A stretch of 64,000 nucleotides of DNA from Knufia peltigerae (taxonomy: Eukaryota; Ascomycota; Eurotiomycetes; Chaetothyriales; Trichomeriaceae). This document shows, piece by piece, positions 1 to 10,134 of this stretch. The translations under genes were made by a program, and so were the position numbers. Position 1 is the stretch's first letter; every line of letters begins with the position of its first letter. Where the stretch lies: contig JAPDRN010000099.1 of the NCBI GenBank assembly GCA_030247855.1, positions 1 to 64,000 on the forward strand. The letters are read 5' to 3'. The notes under the pieces are model-generated. The model was not told the DNA's origin and did not search any database. It saw only the letters and a program-made list of their open reading frames with translations.

Positions 1-247
1 CTTTGGTATGTAATTTATTTTGATATGCAAATCGGATAAAGATGGCCAGGTCATTGTGGCGTCTACAGGAAGTCAAAAGGTCCCACCAGAAGGAAAGGCG
101 GGTCTGAAGTACGGTCAGTCCATCACCGACGCCTGTATAGGTTGGGAAGACACCGAGTCCGTCCTCGAAGTGCTCGCGACTGCCGTTCGGAAACGGAGAG
201 AGAAACTCGGTCCCATCAAGGCCGTCAATGGGACTGTATCTTCCTAA
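1..247 (+). CDS. 3-deoxy-7-phosphoheptulonate (DAHP) synthase, C-terminal end only
   Basis: This is the last part of a class I DAHP synthase, the first enzyme of the shikimate pathway, which condenses phosphoenolpyruvate with erythrose-4-phosphate in the cytosol. The visible C-terminus carries the family's conserved block GLKYGQSITDACIGWEDTE followed by a basic tail (VRKRREK). The gene enters from the left edge. I read a 5-base exon remnant at 1-5, an intron at 6-68 (donor GTATGT, acceptor CTACAG) and the final exon at 69-247; the join restores a Gly codon before SQKVPPEG. The frame stays open through 20-68, so the intron is inferred from donor, acceptor and homology rather than forced by a stop. 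Whether this is the Phe-type (Aro3) or Tyr-type (Aro4) isozyme cannot be decided from the tail. Confidence 0.88.
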
Positions 248-1506
248 AGTACCGACCGGAGCACAGAGAGTATGAATTGATGAGCATGACTTTGGCAAGC
301 CACGCAAAGACAACAAGGACGGTCGTGTTAGATGTATAGAAAAAGACACCCCTTCGGGGCGACCGCGCCAAAGGAGAAAAGAACAAAAAAAAAAGAAGGG
401 CAAAACCAGTCGGAAAGGGTCTGGTATCGGGCCTCTCAAACAAACAAAGTATCGTTATGGAAAAATGGCATTTGTTAGATACCTCGCTAGGCGCGCGTAA
501 TGGTTTATGGACAGGAAAATACTTGATATTCATCTCGATGAGATGAAATGAAATGAATGGCTTTACAAGGTATCCAAAAGTACACAACCACTTCGAGTGC
601 CTTAATGCCTCGTACTTGTCCGAGTGATGAGGTATGATATAGAGATATGTTGATTAAGAGAAACTTCATATGGTGGAGTAACTAAATGGGTTTCAACAGG
701 GGGGTTCGTGAGGTCTTTTGATAACAAAGCAAAGAAAAGCCTGCCTCAGTGATTCTTTCTTCAACATTCTTTCCAATCCAATTGGGAGAAGAACTGAAAT
801 AAGTAAAAAAAGAATAGAGACAAACAGGCAATCCTCGCGCGCCTTTTTGCTTTTTTAAAGAAAAATCAGTGTTTCTTTGCAACGACGGCGCCAATCCGTA
901 TAAATACTGCAAGTGACAAGAGAAAGTTGATTCGATGTGTTTGTGTGTTCTCAAGGGGGGAGGGAGAGAACGAGGAAGAATCGACAATCAATGTTGTCTG
1001 TAGCCGCTCGAAATGAATGAAATGAGTACTGGTGCGTTCTGTGGGTTCTTGTGTTTGTTGGGTTTTCCTTTGACCACAATGCTAAGTAAAGTCACTCGAA
1101 GTGACTCTGATCAATGCCACCTCCCGAGCCAATGGGCAATGGACCGAGAGTCTTTTTGCTCAAGTAGGGTCAGAAGAAGAAAAGATGGACTAGAACACAC
1201 CGACCTCTCTCAGGTTGAAAAAGTAGGGTGGTCGGTTGGTCAAGCGGCGTGAAAGAAGTGAAACAACATGAATCCCCCATTCGTGTTTTTCCCGTTTGGT
1301 CATACAAGTGCCCAAGACCAACTTATCGACCGTCGAGGTTGCATTGGTTTGAGACAAGTGTACCTAGGTAAAGTCAAGGGCAAGGCCTGCGTTGCCCCGG
1401 ATAAAGATGAAGACGAAATGAAATGGAACGAAAATATCAAAGACTCGGTACTGTGACTCTCTGGGAAGGTACCCAAAGACCGAGTGTCCAACTCGGATGT
1501 GTTGGC
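248..1506. other. Intergenic region, convergent 3' flanks
   Basis: About 1.26 kb between the DAHP synthase stop and the stop of the Gly-rich gene. Short ORFs here have no domain, signal or compositional support. A small C-rich hairpin with a TTCG loop lies at 349-359, and a TACCTAGGTA palindrome lies at 1361-1370. Confidence 0.6.
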
Positions 1507-2394
1507 TTATTGTCCCTTGGGGACCTTGCCGGGTTTGTCGTCGGGAATGTCTCGATAAAAAGTATGGTCAAGTGGCACGGGAGGCTGAGTACCATCACGA
1601 TGAGGTTGCTGTTCCTGTGGTGGCTGTTGACCCTTGTCTCCTCCGCCGCTACCAAAGAACCCCCAACGCTTCTCGTTGTCGTTGTTATCGTCGCCGTCGT
1701 GATCTCTCTTGTTCTTCATCTTCTGTGGGAGCCTGTCAAAGATGGGATCGTCCTTCATGTCAATGACGCCGGCGTTTGGGTTTCCCGTCTGCACGTTGCC
1801 GTACGCGGGCTGTTTCTGCCACCATTTCCACCCGGCGAGGCCGTCCTGGATGAAATCGTGTCGACGCTCCAGAGGAGCACCAGAGGAAGTGGCACTGTCG
1901 TCGAATTCTTCCTTGGGCATGGGTCCGTGGCCGTGACTGTTACCACCACCAGGCTTGCGAATGTATTCCATGCCACCACGATGGGCGCCGCCGCCGTTGT
2001 TGCCAAAGTTCCCTGAACCGTGGTGGAACTTGTCGCCAGCACCTCCCATGTCACGACGAGCTAGACCCTCGACGTCGTCTGGGCTAGGGCCATGTTTGCC
2101 TCGAAAGCCACCACCACCGTTGGGATTCCCACCATGACTGCCGGCTTGGTTTCCACTTCCGCCCATTCTTCCTCCTGGAGCACCACCGTGCTGCTGTCCA
2201 TCATTACCACCTGGATGACCACCCCCCATACCACTGGATCCGCCTTGCCAGTTACCACCATATTGCTGGCCCTCTCCTCCACCATGTGATCCCGATCCGA
2301 CTCCTCGTTCTTGAGGAGATGGGGCTGGAATGGCACCGACCTGAGCCGAGACGAAGGCCAGGATGAGTGCGACTTTTGCCGCCGATAGATGCAT
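1507..2394 (-). CDS. Secreted Gly/Asn/His-rich protein with Kex2-like dibasic sites
   Basis: I do not recognise a family. This is a 295-residue single-exon reading frame. Residues 1-21 form a clear signal peptide (hydrophobic core ALILAFVSAQVG, then AIPAPSPQER). Residues 31-100 are a low-complexity Gly-rich stretch with Gln, His and Asn. Four dibasic sites follow, at about 113-114 (RR), 177-178 (RR), 229-230 (KR) and 242-243 (KR). They divide the C-terminal half into non-repeated segments, one of which is aromatic (GLAGWKWWQKQ, about 185-195). The product probably passes through the secretory route and could be cut by Kex2. It has no cysteine framework, so it is not a hydrophobin. It could be a wall-associated or surface-coating protein. 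The reading frame is well supported; the function is unknown. Confidence 0.7.
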   Translation of the reverse strand: MHLSAAKVALILAFVSAQVGAIPAPSPQERGVGSGSHGGGEGQQYGGNWQGGSSGMGGGHPGGNDGQQHGGAPGGRMGGSGNQAGSHGGNPNGGGGFRGKHGPSPDDVEGLARRDMGGAGDKFHHGSGNFGNNGGGAHRGGMEYIRKPGGGNSHGHGPMPKEEFDDSATSSGAPLERRHDFIQDGLAGWKWWQKQPAYGNVQTGNPNAGVIDMKDDPIFDRLPQKMKNKRDHDGDDNNDNEKRWGFFGSGGGDKGQQPPQEQQPHRDGTQPPVPLDHTFYRDIPDDKPGKVPKGQ

Positions 2395-3074
2395 GTTGTT
2401 TGCTTCTTTTTTCTTGAAGTATGAATATGAGATAGACTTGTGAGTAGCTGTTTTTGTGAGATAAGTATGCTATAGATCGTGATGTATCACAGCCTATCCC
2501 CCGGGCGACACTTTTACCCTTTTATGAATTGCCATGATGGACCACCCAAGATCCTTTGACACTCAGAAGGCATAAAGAAAAGGCAACACGAATGTTGCCC
2601 GTAGTTATCACTGTACGAGTAGCAGCCATCCGTTCGAAGATCATGCGCAAATGGCGGAGAACAAGAACAACCAAATCATCAATGCCGCAAAAGGTCTCGA
2701 ATAACAGACATAATGACCTACCGATAAAACATCCAGGCCACAATGAGAGTTCGGAACAGCGTTATGCCTGAAATCGACTTGAATAAGGGGCGCTATACCC
2801 AAAATTGGTATCAATAGGGAATGTTGATGCCGGAAGTGCATATCAATAAACTCGAAACAATGACGCCTTACCATGTTGGGAAACAGCCTTGTTCAAGTCA
2901 AAAAGGTCAACACACAACGAAAACATGTCAGCCAGGACAAAATATGTAATTCACATTTCGAATGTCGCTAAAGAAGGTACTGCCAGAATAAACTTGAACT
3001 CGCTGAACGCTAAAAAGTAGAATCATTGAAATATCTGGGCCTTCTGAGTCGCAATCTTAAAAAAAAACTTCCTG
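2395..3074. other. Intergenic region
   Basis: 680 bp between two minus-strand genes: the promoter of the Gly-rich secreted gene and the 3' flank of the disordered protein gene. No convincing ORF or RNA is seen. Confidence 0.6.
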
Positions 3075-5012
3075 TTAAACATCACCGTTGTCTTTGTTGG
3101 CGGGCTCATTTTCAGTAGAGAGGGGACCAGTGACTGATTCCGTTGCATCAGCGGATACTGAAGTTGTTGGTTCTGCTGACTCGGCAGGGACAGCAGTCTT
3201 TGGCTCAGTTTCAATAGCAGGGGTAGATGACTTTGGCTCTGCATCTTCGGAAATTTTCGTTGCCTCGACCTCGGTCGCATCACCAGGAGTAGAACTCTCC
3301 AGGTCCTTCTCGTTGATATGAGAAGGAGTTGCATGAGTTCCTTCAGAACTAGAAGCGGGGCCATCTGACGTTGGTGGCTCGACAGACATAGGTAGATCTG
3401 ATTTCGCCTCCACAGGAGTTGACTGCATGGCTTCTGTTTCCGCGTGCTCAACAGCAGAACCAGGTGCCTCAACCTCGGCATTCGACGGCTGTGTGTCCTC
3501 TTCAACGACTTGTAGAGAAGGATGACCAGCAACTTCATGTGTATGATCCTCCTCACCTAGCGTGCCATCTTTGACTTCACCTGTCCCGTGTTCAGGTACC
3601 TCTAGCTGCATCTCTGGCGGTGGGATCTTATGTTTCGGCGGTTCCTTGTGCTTGTGCGAAGCCGTTGGTTTCGACCTAGGTGGACTATTGACTTGAACCT
3701 TGTCGTGAACCTTCTGGGCACTGCTTGCCGTGGGTCTCATCATCCTCGCGAGGAATCCTTCATCTGCCCTGCTTGTGCTCACTCGGGACGTGGGTCGTTC
3801 ATGGCCATTGCCATGACCATTGGCAAGGGATGCACGTGATGCCTTCTTTGCAAGTATCCCTGAGCCCGTTGAAGACGACATACTAGCTCGAGGTGGTTTC
3901 ATGGAGGCAGTAGAAGGTCTTTTCGCGATCGATTTGCGAGGGGCGGTTTCTGTTGGTGAACGCTGTGCGTCATGCTTGGCCGCAGATGCTGCAGTTGGAG
4001 CCGTTGCTGCTGCTGGAAGTCTCGCAGGTCTTGTCGGGGATTTAGGCCGTAATGTTCTGGGTGACTTCGGAATTTTTGGAGACGTTGATGTCGGGTCCTT
4101 CTTTATGGATTGACTGCTCTGCTTTGCTTGTAGACTTGCTCTCGGGGCTGGAGCTGGGGCCGTAGACTGCGGCTTGGTTGTCTTCATTGACTTTTGCGCT
4201 GCAGCCTCTCTCGCTTCTTGGGCTCGCTTGGCTGAGTCCATGACGCCTTTAATTTTTGCAGGTCCTCCTCTTATGTGCGCTAGTGGAGAGGTTGGTGTTT
4301 TGGGCGACGACTTGGAAGTCAGAGGTGATTTAGGAGCAGGATTCGACTTCGTGCTTGGCGCAGGTTTGGTAACAATCTGCTTCACTGGTGGTACTTTGGC
4401 AGATGATATACTCTTGGTAGGCTGGGCGCTCTTTGGAGCCGGTCCGGAGTTTTTAACATTGCTTGTTACCTTTTCACCCCCTCCAGTAGCCTTCGCTGCT
4501 TCCTTGGGTTTAGAAGATACTTCAGTATGCTTCTTCTCTTGTACTTGGGCTTTTGAGGGCGTTTTGCTTATGTCCTTCGTATCTGATTTATCTTTCGAAA
4601 GCCCATTGTCGGCAAATGCCGATCCTTTCAAAATATCTCCCAACCCTCCCTGCGTTGAGTCATTCTGATGTTGTCCATCCTTCCTAGAACCATCAAATGA
4701 GGACATTTCCCTTGCGAACGGTCGTCGTTCGGGAGAGAAGGTTGCTATTGAAGAATTTTCTCTGTTCTCGTCTCTGCTGCTTAGGTCGCTTGTCCTTCGT
4801 AGGCCTAGAATAGGTGCGGCACCGTTTTCGCCAGGCCTCTCGACTGCAACGAAGCTCGCCCTGACTTTGCTCACCGGTCTACTGCCGTTCGAGAATTCAG
4901 AAGGATTTGGGGATCGACCTCGGCTTGGGGGAGATGAGGCTTGGTCGGTCGTTTTGTTCTCAAACATAGCTCGAAGGTTTCTCACGCCGCCATTTCCAGA
5001 ATTGGCAGACAT
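3075..5012 (-). CDS. Large intrinsically disordered Ser/Pro/Ala/Lys-rich protein
   Basis: This 645-residue protein starts at MSANSGNGG (ATG at 5010-5012). The frame runs 56 codons further upstream, but that stretch (Trp/Cys-rich, no low-complexity bias) looks like leader sequence. Residues about 8-60 hold the only ordered-looking segment, VRNLRAMFENK followed by RPVSKVRASFVAVERPG. I recall similar openings in other Pezizomycotina proteins of unknown role. The middle (about 150-430) is basic and full of SP/TP/PKS repeats. The last 200 residues turn acidic and Glu/Thr-rich, ending near NKDNGDV. There are no membrane segments or catalytic motifs. The basic, proline-rich middle with an acidic tail would suit a cytoskeletal or scaffold protein, but that is a guess. 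It is divergent from the dipeptidase gene. Confidence 0.75.
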   Translation of the reverse strand: MSANSGNGGVRNLRAMFENKTTDQASSPPSRGRSPNPSEFSNGSRPVSKVRASFVAVERPGENGAAPILGLRRTSDLSSRDENRENSSIATFSPERRPFAREMSSFDGSRKDGQHQNDSTQGGLGDILKGSAFADNGLSKDKSDTKDISKTPSKAQVQEKKHTEVSSKPKEAAKATGGGEKVTSNVKNSGPAPKSAQPTKSISSAKVPPVKQIVTKPAPSTKSNPAPKSPLTSKSSPKTPTSPLAHIRGGPAKIKGVMDSAKRAQEAREAAAQKSMKTTKPQSTAPAPAPRASLQAKQSSQSIKKDPTSTSPKIPKSPRTLRPKSPTRPARLPAAATAPTAASAAKHDAQRSPTETAPRKSIAKRPSTASMKPPRASMSSSTGSGILAKKASRASLANGHGNGHERPTSRVSTSRADEGFLARMMRPTASSAQKVHDKVQVNSPPRSKPTASHKHKEPPKHKIPPPEMQLEVPEHGTGEVKDGTLGEEDHTHEVAGHPSLQVVEEDTQPSNAEVEAPGSAVEHAETEAMQSTPVEAKSDLPMSVEPPTSDGPASSSEGTHATPSHINEKDLESSTPGDATEVEATKISEDAEPKSSTPAIETEPKTAVPAESAEPTTSVSADATESVTGPLSTENEPANKDNGDV

Positions 5013-5848
5013 GACGGCGAAATGAAGGCGCAAATCAGCAACTGAACGTCGGGCAGGCAAGTGCGATGGAGAAGAAAAGGCAACTGGAGAAAGCAAATGA
5101 CAAGACCACCAGGTAACGATGGAAATTGATAGTCTGTAAATCCAACGTGGTGGATCCGGGGTCGAACAAACAAGGGGCATGTCGTGCGTCCGAGACGCGT
5201 TTTACTTCGCTTCTGCTTGTGGCCTTGGTAACGACGGTTGGATTGGTGGGCTTTTTCACACGCAAATTTACCGTCCAGTCGCCAATGAAGACTTGCAAAA
5301 TCTGCCAGCTTCAATCAGACTTCATGGTCGCTTCGGCTCGCTGTGAAAACCATTGATTTGTTGGCTGGTCAATGTTGTGTTTACGACTCTCCGTTCTGGA
5401 AGATTCAGGGGCTCCAACCCAAATCGCTACAACATTTCCGCACCTACGGAGTACAATTGCTCGCTTTGGGGGGTTTATTGATGAGTTTATTAAGATGACC
5501 ACAAAGACGAAATATCCAGACAGAATCCGACACTGGTCTTCCCCAAGAAAAGATCGCCGACTTCAACGTCTTCCCTTCGTGTTCCCTGGCAGCTTCCCGG
5601 ACCGCATATCCGTACCGTGGTGTAAGTTGTCGGATCCACCCAATTGCTCTGTTCCCGTGCTATCGATAAGCCGCTTTCCAACCTCCATCTTGAGTGCGCA
5701 GTTGACCATCTACCTGCGGTATCGCCTTCGATAAGGTAGTTGGCATCACAGGAGGACCGGTAATATCACCGGGAACCCGTCATATGTGTTACGCAACTAT
5801 CCTTTGCACTACTCGTATCTGTATATTTATCCTCAAATCTAAGGCACA
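5013..5848. promoter_or_regulatory. Divergent promoter region, disordered protein / dipeptidase
   Basis: 836 bp shared by two divergent genes. It contains a TACGGAGTAC site at 5445-5454. Overlapping short ORFs on both strands show no protein-like composition. Confidence 0.5.
5445..5454. promoter_or_regulatory. TACGGAGTAC motif copy
   Basis: Lies in the divergent region about 400 bp upstream of the dipeptidase ATG. Function unknown. Confidence 0.6.
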
Positions 5849-7351
5849 ATGGCTTCCACCACTGAAATCGATCCTCTTCTTCCTCATAATGAGCCTGCCC
5901 CAGAAATCCAAGGACATGGCTTTTCGAGGTATCATGGCTACGCCGGAATACAAGCTCAAGAGCACGAACCAGAAGTGAAGAGATGGCCAGATGATGGTGA
6001 TGAACAAGATGACGCACGGTCGGTTACGACGAGAGCTGCCCGCTCTGCCTCGGAGGGAATTGGACTCCTCTTCATGATGATTGTCTTCTTCATGGTAGTA
6101 CTCGCCGTGCTCAGACCGAAATTCGGGGACGAGAAGAAACCGTTACCACTACCCACGAAGCCTCCCCAGACGATCGCGGACAGAGTGTCTAATATCCTCA
6201 GTCATACTCCTCTCATAGATGGCCACAATGACCTGGCCATCTTTATCCGATTTGCATATCAAAATAAATTACATACCAAAGAATTCAAAGACAAATTCGA
6301 GAACGGGGGAATGGAGATGAATGTTGATTTACCGAGACTGCAAGCAGGTCAAGTAGGAGGTTCGTTTTGGAGCGCCTTTGTTGGTTGTCCAGACGATGCC
6401 AGTGTTGATTTCTCGGACGAGACATATGCCACGGCTGTTGCACATACTCTGTCGCAAATCGACCTCGTCCGACGAATCCAGGATGAGTACCCCGACAACT
6501 TCACGTCTGCGACACTCCCTCTCTCAGTGGCTCTGAACAACTTCCATGCCACAAAATCCCTGATTTCGCCAATAAGTATTGAAGGACTACATCAAGTCCC
6601 CCAGTCTGCTCCTCTGTCGACACTCCGGCTGTACTATGCCTTGGGTGTCCGTGCAGCAACACTTACATGGAATTGTCATAACGCATTCGCAGACGCTGCG
6701 CTCATCACTTCAAAGGGGGAGACGAAGGTTGCTCCATACCACCGCGGCGGATTGACACCTGCTGGTAGACAGGTTGTTCACGAAATGAACCGTCTCGGCA
6801 TGCTGGTAGACATTTCCCACACGTCATATTGGACTCAGAAAGCCGTGCTGAGCAACAAGACCTCCGCAGCTCCCGTTATTTTCTCTCATTCGTCAGCATT
6901 TGCCTTGTGCCCTCATCCGCGAAACGTCCACGATGATATCCTGGATCTGGTGAAAGAGACTGAGAGCCTGGTGATGATCAATTTCTCACCCGGTTTCATC
7001 TCATGCCTACCCCCACCAAATTCGAGTGTAATTCCGGAATTTTACGAAAAGAACAACACATTGCACCAGGTCGCTAGACACATTGTCTACGTTGGTGACA
7101 AGATCGGTTATGACTATGTCGGACTCGGCAGTGATTTTGATGGTATGGGAGAGCTCACTCCAGAAGGCCTGGATGGAGTGGACAAGTACCCCAACCTAAT
7201 TGCCGAACTGTTGAAGATGGGTGTCAGTGATAAGGATGCTGGTAAAGTGGCTGGCGGTAATCTCCTGCGTGTCTGGCAGACTGCCAACGGGGTTGCGAAA
7301 AGGCTTCAGAAAACCACCCCGGAGGGCGAGGACGAGGTGAGTGGGTGGTGA
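5849..7351 (+). CDS. Membrane-anchored dipeptidase, peptidase family M19
   Basis: A 500-residue single-exon member of the renal-dipeptidase family (zinc dipeptidases that hydrolyse a range of dipeptides). An N-terminal cytosolic tail is followed by one transmembrane segment at about 71-88 (IGLLFMMIVFFMVVLAVL), so the catalytic domain should face outside or a lumen. The metal-site residues expected for M19 are visible: HxD in IDGHND (H126, D128), the bridging glutamate in IEGLH (E245), H324 in DISH, H347 in FSHSSA, R358 in PHPRNVHDD and the late aspartate in GLGSDFDG (D429). The usual EGG after the bridging Glu is EGL here. C-terminal GGNLLRVW is also typical. Length and motifs fit an active enzyme. 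The physiological substrate is not evident, and no neighbour suggests a pathway. Confidence 0.93.
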   Translation: MASTTEIDPLLPHNEPAPEIQGHGFSRYHGYAGIQAQEHEPEVKRWPDDGDEQDDARSVTTRAARSASEGIGLLFMMIVFFMVVLAVLRPKFGDEKKPLPLPTKPPQTIADRVSNILSHTPLIDGHNDLAIFIRFAYQNKLHTKEFKDKFENGGMEMNVDLPRLQAGQVGGSFWSAFVGCPDDASVDFSDETYATAVAHTLSQIDLVRRIQDEYPDNFTSATLPLSVALNNFHATKSLISPISIEGLHQVPQSAPLSTLRLYYALGVRAATLTWNCHNAFADAALITSKGETKVAPYHRGGLTPAGRQVVHEMNRLGMLVDISHTSYWTQKAVLSNKTSAAPVIFSHSSAFALCPHPRNVHDDILDLVKETESLVMINFSPGFISCLPPPNSSVIPEFYEKNNTLHQVARHIVYVGDKIGYDYVGLGSDFDGMGELTPEGLDGVDKYPNLIAELLKMGVSDKDAGKVAGGNLLRVWQTANGVAKRLQKTTPEGEDEVSGW

Positions 7352-8435
7352 AGACTTTCTCTACTCGGTACTGGAATAATGCATCGGCATCGGCAGTCCA
7401 ACGTATCCTGATTATGAAATGCATCGATCTTCCTGATGCACCTTCATCTTTGGATGGATCCATCCAACTATGTTAAAAAAACTAATTGAAGCCCCGCCTT
7501 AAAAGCTAGGCCCACAGTGTATTTTACACGCACACTGCACAAAAAGAGGGAGACCGGATTCTGTGAAGAAAGAAACAACCAAAAAAAGAATCGAGTCTCT
7601 TCGACGGGGAATTGACTGGAGTACTGATTAGTCCAATGTCTGGAGTTGAAAGCAGGAGGAGAAAACCTACACCCCGGGCTTCGGCGTGACAAGCCGAGAT
7701 GTTACTACATGCACGGTTAGGATCTGACACAAACGACAGAAGAACGAATTCTACGAACCCACTACACCATCGAAGAAGATGAAATCTGTGTGCTTGATTT
7801 GGTGGCATAATTTGACCTGTCTGGTATATCAAGATACGGCTCACTAATGCTTCGCTAGTTGGATAACTTTAGTGGGTGTGAGTAAACCTATTTGCCTAGC
7901 TTGTCGAGGGGTGGTGTTTATTCACCAATAATTACCCTTCTACCAGGAGGGGCTTCACCTAACTGTATCCTATTGTTTCTTCGTGTGTATACTCCTAGCT
8001 AGAATTGTGGTTTTGTTTCTATCGTCCCTCCGAAAAGTTGTTCGCAAGAGTGCCTTTGCCTTCTCACGTGATTGTTTTTGACGAGGCTGACATTGGTAAT
8101 CGTGCTCGTACTCGGTATCTTATCGATAAAGACTTGTCGGCCTCGTGCAATCCGACGCCGACGCTTATTAAATACCAAAATAGTCCGTAGACAACCCTCC
8201 AGCTCATGCCACCACATCACGGAGTATTTATGTTGACCTAACGGGTACAACAGCGACCCTTGCACCAGCTTTCTCTACTTCTACTCGCACGACTTTCCAA
8301 GAAGACTTTGACCGCCCACAAGTTCTACGAGCTTACAAGTTCGGAACACAAACAGACTCTCCAGACTTCTAGATACAGACTTTCTCTTTCGAGAAGAGCC
8401 CGTTGTATCTACCAAGTAACAAGTGCATCGTCATC
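7352..8435. other. Intergenic region
   Basis: 1.08 kb between two plus-strand genes. The last 170 bp before the ATG at 8436 are pyrimidine-rich, like a fungal 5' leader. A partial copy of the intergenic motif (CGGAGTA) is at 8220-8226. No gene is supported. Confidence 0.6.
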
Positions 8436-8948
8436 ATGAGCGGAAACCCCTCCAAACCGGCTCCGGCAAACTACGTCGCTTTTACTGCGCCCATCAACCC
8501 TGCCGGGGCCAGCCCGGTGCTCACGTACGCCCAGATCTGGCAGGGGCTCTTGAAGAAGATCCGGGCGGCCGAGGCCTTTGTCGGCGCGGCCATCATCTCG
8601 ACCGACGTCATCTCCGAGACCACAAACGAACACGGCCTGCCGGTGACGGTCCGCGAGGTCGTGTTCCGCGACGGCAACCGGCGCGTGCAGGAGAAGGTGA
8701 TCGCCTTCGAACCGATGAAGGTCGAGTTCCACCAGCCCGACGGCAGCAAGGTGCAGAACGTCATCAGCCAGGACGCCACGGGGAACCTGTTCATGACCTA
8801 CACGTTCGAGTGGCTCCACCGCGAGCTCGAGGGCGACGACGCGGGCCTCGAGGCCGCCCGGAACAAAGAGTGGAAGATGGCCCAGACGGCCGTGGAGAAG
8901 ACGATAGAGGTCATGAGGGAGATGGTTCAGGACGGAAGGATCGAGTGA
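8436..8948 (+). CDS. AtaL-like / DUF1857 family protein (SRPBCC-like fold)
   Basis: A 170-residue single-exon protein beginning MSGNPSKPAPANYVAFT. The pattern of an N-terminal block ending LTYAQIWQGLLKKIRAAEAFV, a central strand-rich region (REVVFRDGN, IAFEPMKVEFHQPDGSK, GNLFMTYTFEW) and a C-terminal helix (AQTAVEKTIEVMREM) fits the AtaL-like/DUF1857 family of small START-like proteins. Family biochemistry is poorly known, and some members occur next to secondary-metabolite genes. No such cluster is seen here. An in-frame upstream ATG at 8403 would add 11 residues, but the context at 8436 (CATCATGAGC) is better. Codon use is strikingly G/C-ending compared with the flanks. Confidence 0.8.
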   Translation: MSGNPSKPAPANYVAFTAPINPAGASPVLTYAQIWQGLLKKIRAAEAFVGAAIISTDVISETTNEHGLPVTVREVVFRDGNRRVQEKVIAFEPMKVEFHQPDGSKVQNVISQDATGNLFMTYTFEWLHRELEGDDAGLEAARNKEWKMAQTAVEKTIEVMREMVQDGRIE

Positions 8949-9367
8949 GAGTTGAATGACAATAACGGAATTCATGAGCTCAAAAAGGCCAAAACAAAAA
9001 CCAAGGTCGGTTTGGTTTTTCGAGAATGGTGCCACCGATACCGCTGCTCTAGCTTCTGTGGCTACTGCATTCTCAAAACCAAACACCCACCACTGGTGTC
9101 GGCCGTAGGTAAACGTAAGATTTTCGATATGTCAATGTCAGGTATCATTTCAGTACATCTGCTCTCGTTGCAGCACAACAAAACCTTGACACTGTCTGTC
9201 CACCGATAGAGTACCCATGACATAATATCGCAAAAGGGGGCAACCGACCAACATTGGCTCCTTTTTTCCCCCCGACATGTCAGTCCCTTTTTCTTTGTAC
9301 TCCCTACCTAGCCAGGTAGACTACGAACTCCAACCGACTCTCGTCATATGATCCCTGAGAGGTTCAT
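8949..9367. other. Intergenic region, convergent 3' flanks
   Basis: 419 bp between convergent stops, with T- and C-rich stretches near 9260-9310. Nothing coding is supported. Confidence 0.6.
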
Positions 9368-9808
9368 TCACCTCCCCCATCTTTCCATTGCGTCCTCTTT
9401 GTGTTTTTCCAAGATGAACTCTATCCTCTCATTACTCAAACCCAATTCTTCCTGGATGATCCTCCTGAGGGCCCAACATTCCCATTCTTGATCTGCCCGG
9501 AAAGGGTTCGGTTCTCCCAGGGCGTTGTGGGAGCGTCGTTGATGTCCGGGTGGGTTAACGTAGGTCGAGAGTTGTGTAGGCAACACTACTCTGTCAGACT
9601 GACCCCTACCCGCCTGGACCGATCGTGGTTCCCGATGCTCCTCCTTTACTACTCCCGAAAGGGGAGGAGGGCGAGAGAGGGCGACGAGGGGGACCGTCAA
9701 TACTTGGTTGAGAACTCTCTGTCGATCTTCCGGGGTGACATGAAATCGTTCCAATTGTGAAAGCACCTTGCTGAAACTGCCGTCGTCCGGAGATTCAGGA
9801 CGTGCCAT
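9368..9808 (-). CDS. Small orphan protein, hypothetical
   Basis: A possible 146-residue protein starting MARPESPDDGSFSKVL. The first 50 residues and the last 45 have the charged, amphipathic look of helices (FSKVLSQLERFHVTPEDRQR; ECWALRRIIQEELGLSNERI). The middle is Pro/Arg/Gln-rich and probably unstructured. I recognise no family. The open frame continues 90 codons upstream, but that extension mixes Cys, His and hydrophobics without pattern, so I start at 9808. There are no membrane segments. It may be real because of the helix-like ends, but an untested short ORF remains possible. Confidence 0.4.
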   Translation of the reverse strand: MARPESPDDGSFSKVLSQLERFHVTPEDRQRVLNQVLTVPLVALSRPPPLSGVVKEEHREPRSVQAGRGQSDRVVLPTQLSTYVNPPGHQRRSHNALGEPNPFRADQEWECWALRRIIQEELGLSNERIEFILEKHKEDAMERWGR

Positions 9809-10134
9809 GTTATTTGTCGACAACAAATGCGTGAGGACTGACTGCAAGGTGTGTAAGTGTAGACTACCGGAGATGGTAGAAGAATGGGGCGAGAAAGGCA
9901 TGATAAACTGAAACTTTTGGATATAAGAGAAATTCAGACATCCAACGAACGCATGATGTTGCCATGATGTTGTGACCGTATATAAAGAACAATCGAACGT
10001 TGTACATACAATCAGAACTACTCCCAACGCCTTGCTCGTGTCTAACATGCTCATATGCGCTCCCTTCTGATTGGACACCCAACGCTAATATGCAGCAGAC
10101 GTTTTCTTGTCGTTGTCTTTGAAAAGGACTATGG
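9809..10134. other. Intergenic region
   Basis: 326 bp between the small orphan and the CEX1 stop, both on the minus strand. No further feature is seen. Confidence 0.6.

Noticed and set aside
349..359. Short hairpin with TTCG loop as a terminator
   Set aside because: Stem is only 3-4 bp and intrinsic terminators are not expected for RNA polymerase II genes.
8409..9086. 225-codon minus-strand ORF
   Set aside because: Antisense of the AtaL-like gene in a GC3-rich segment.
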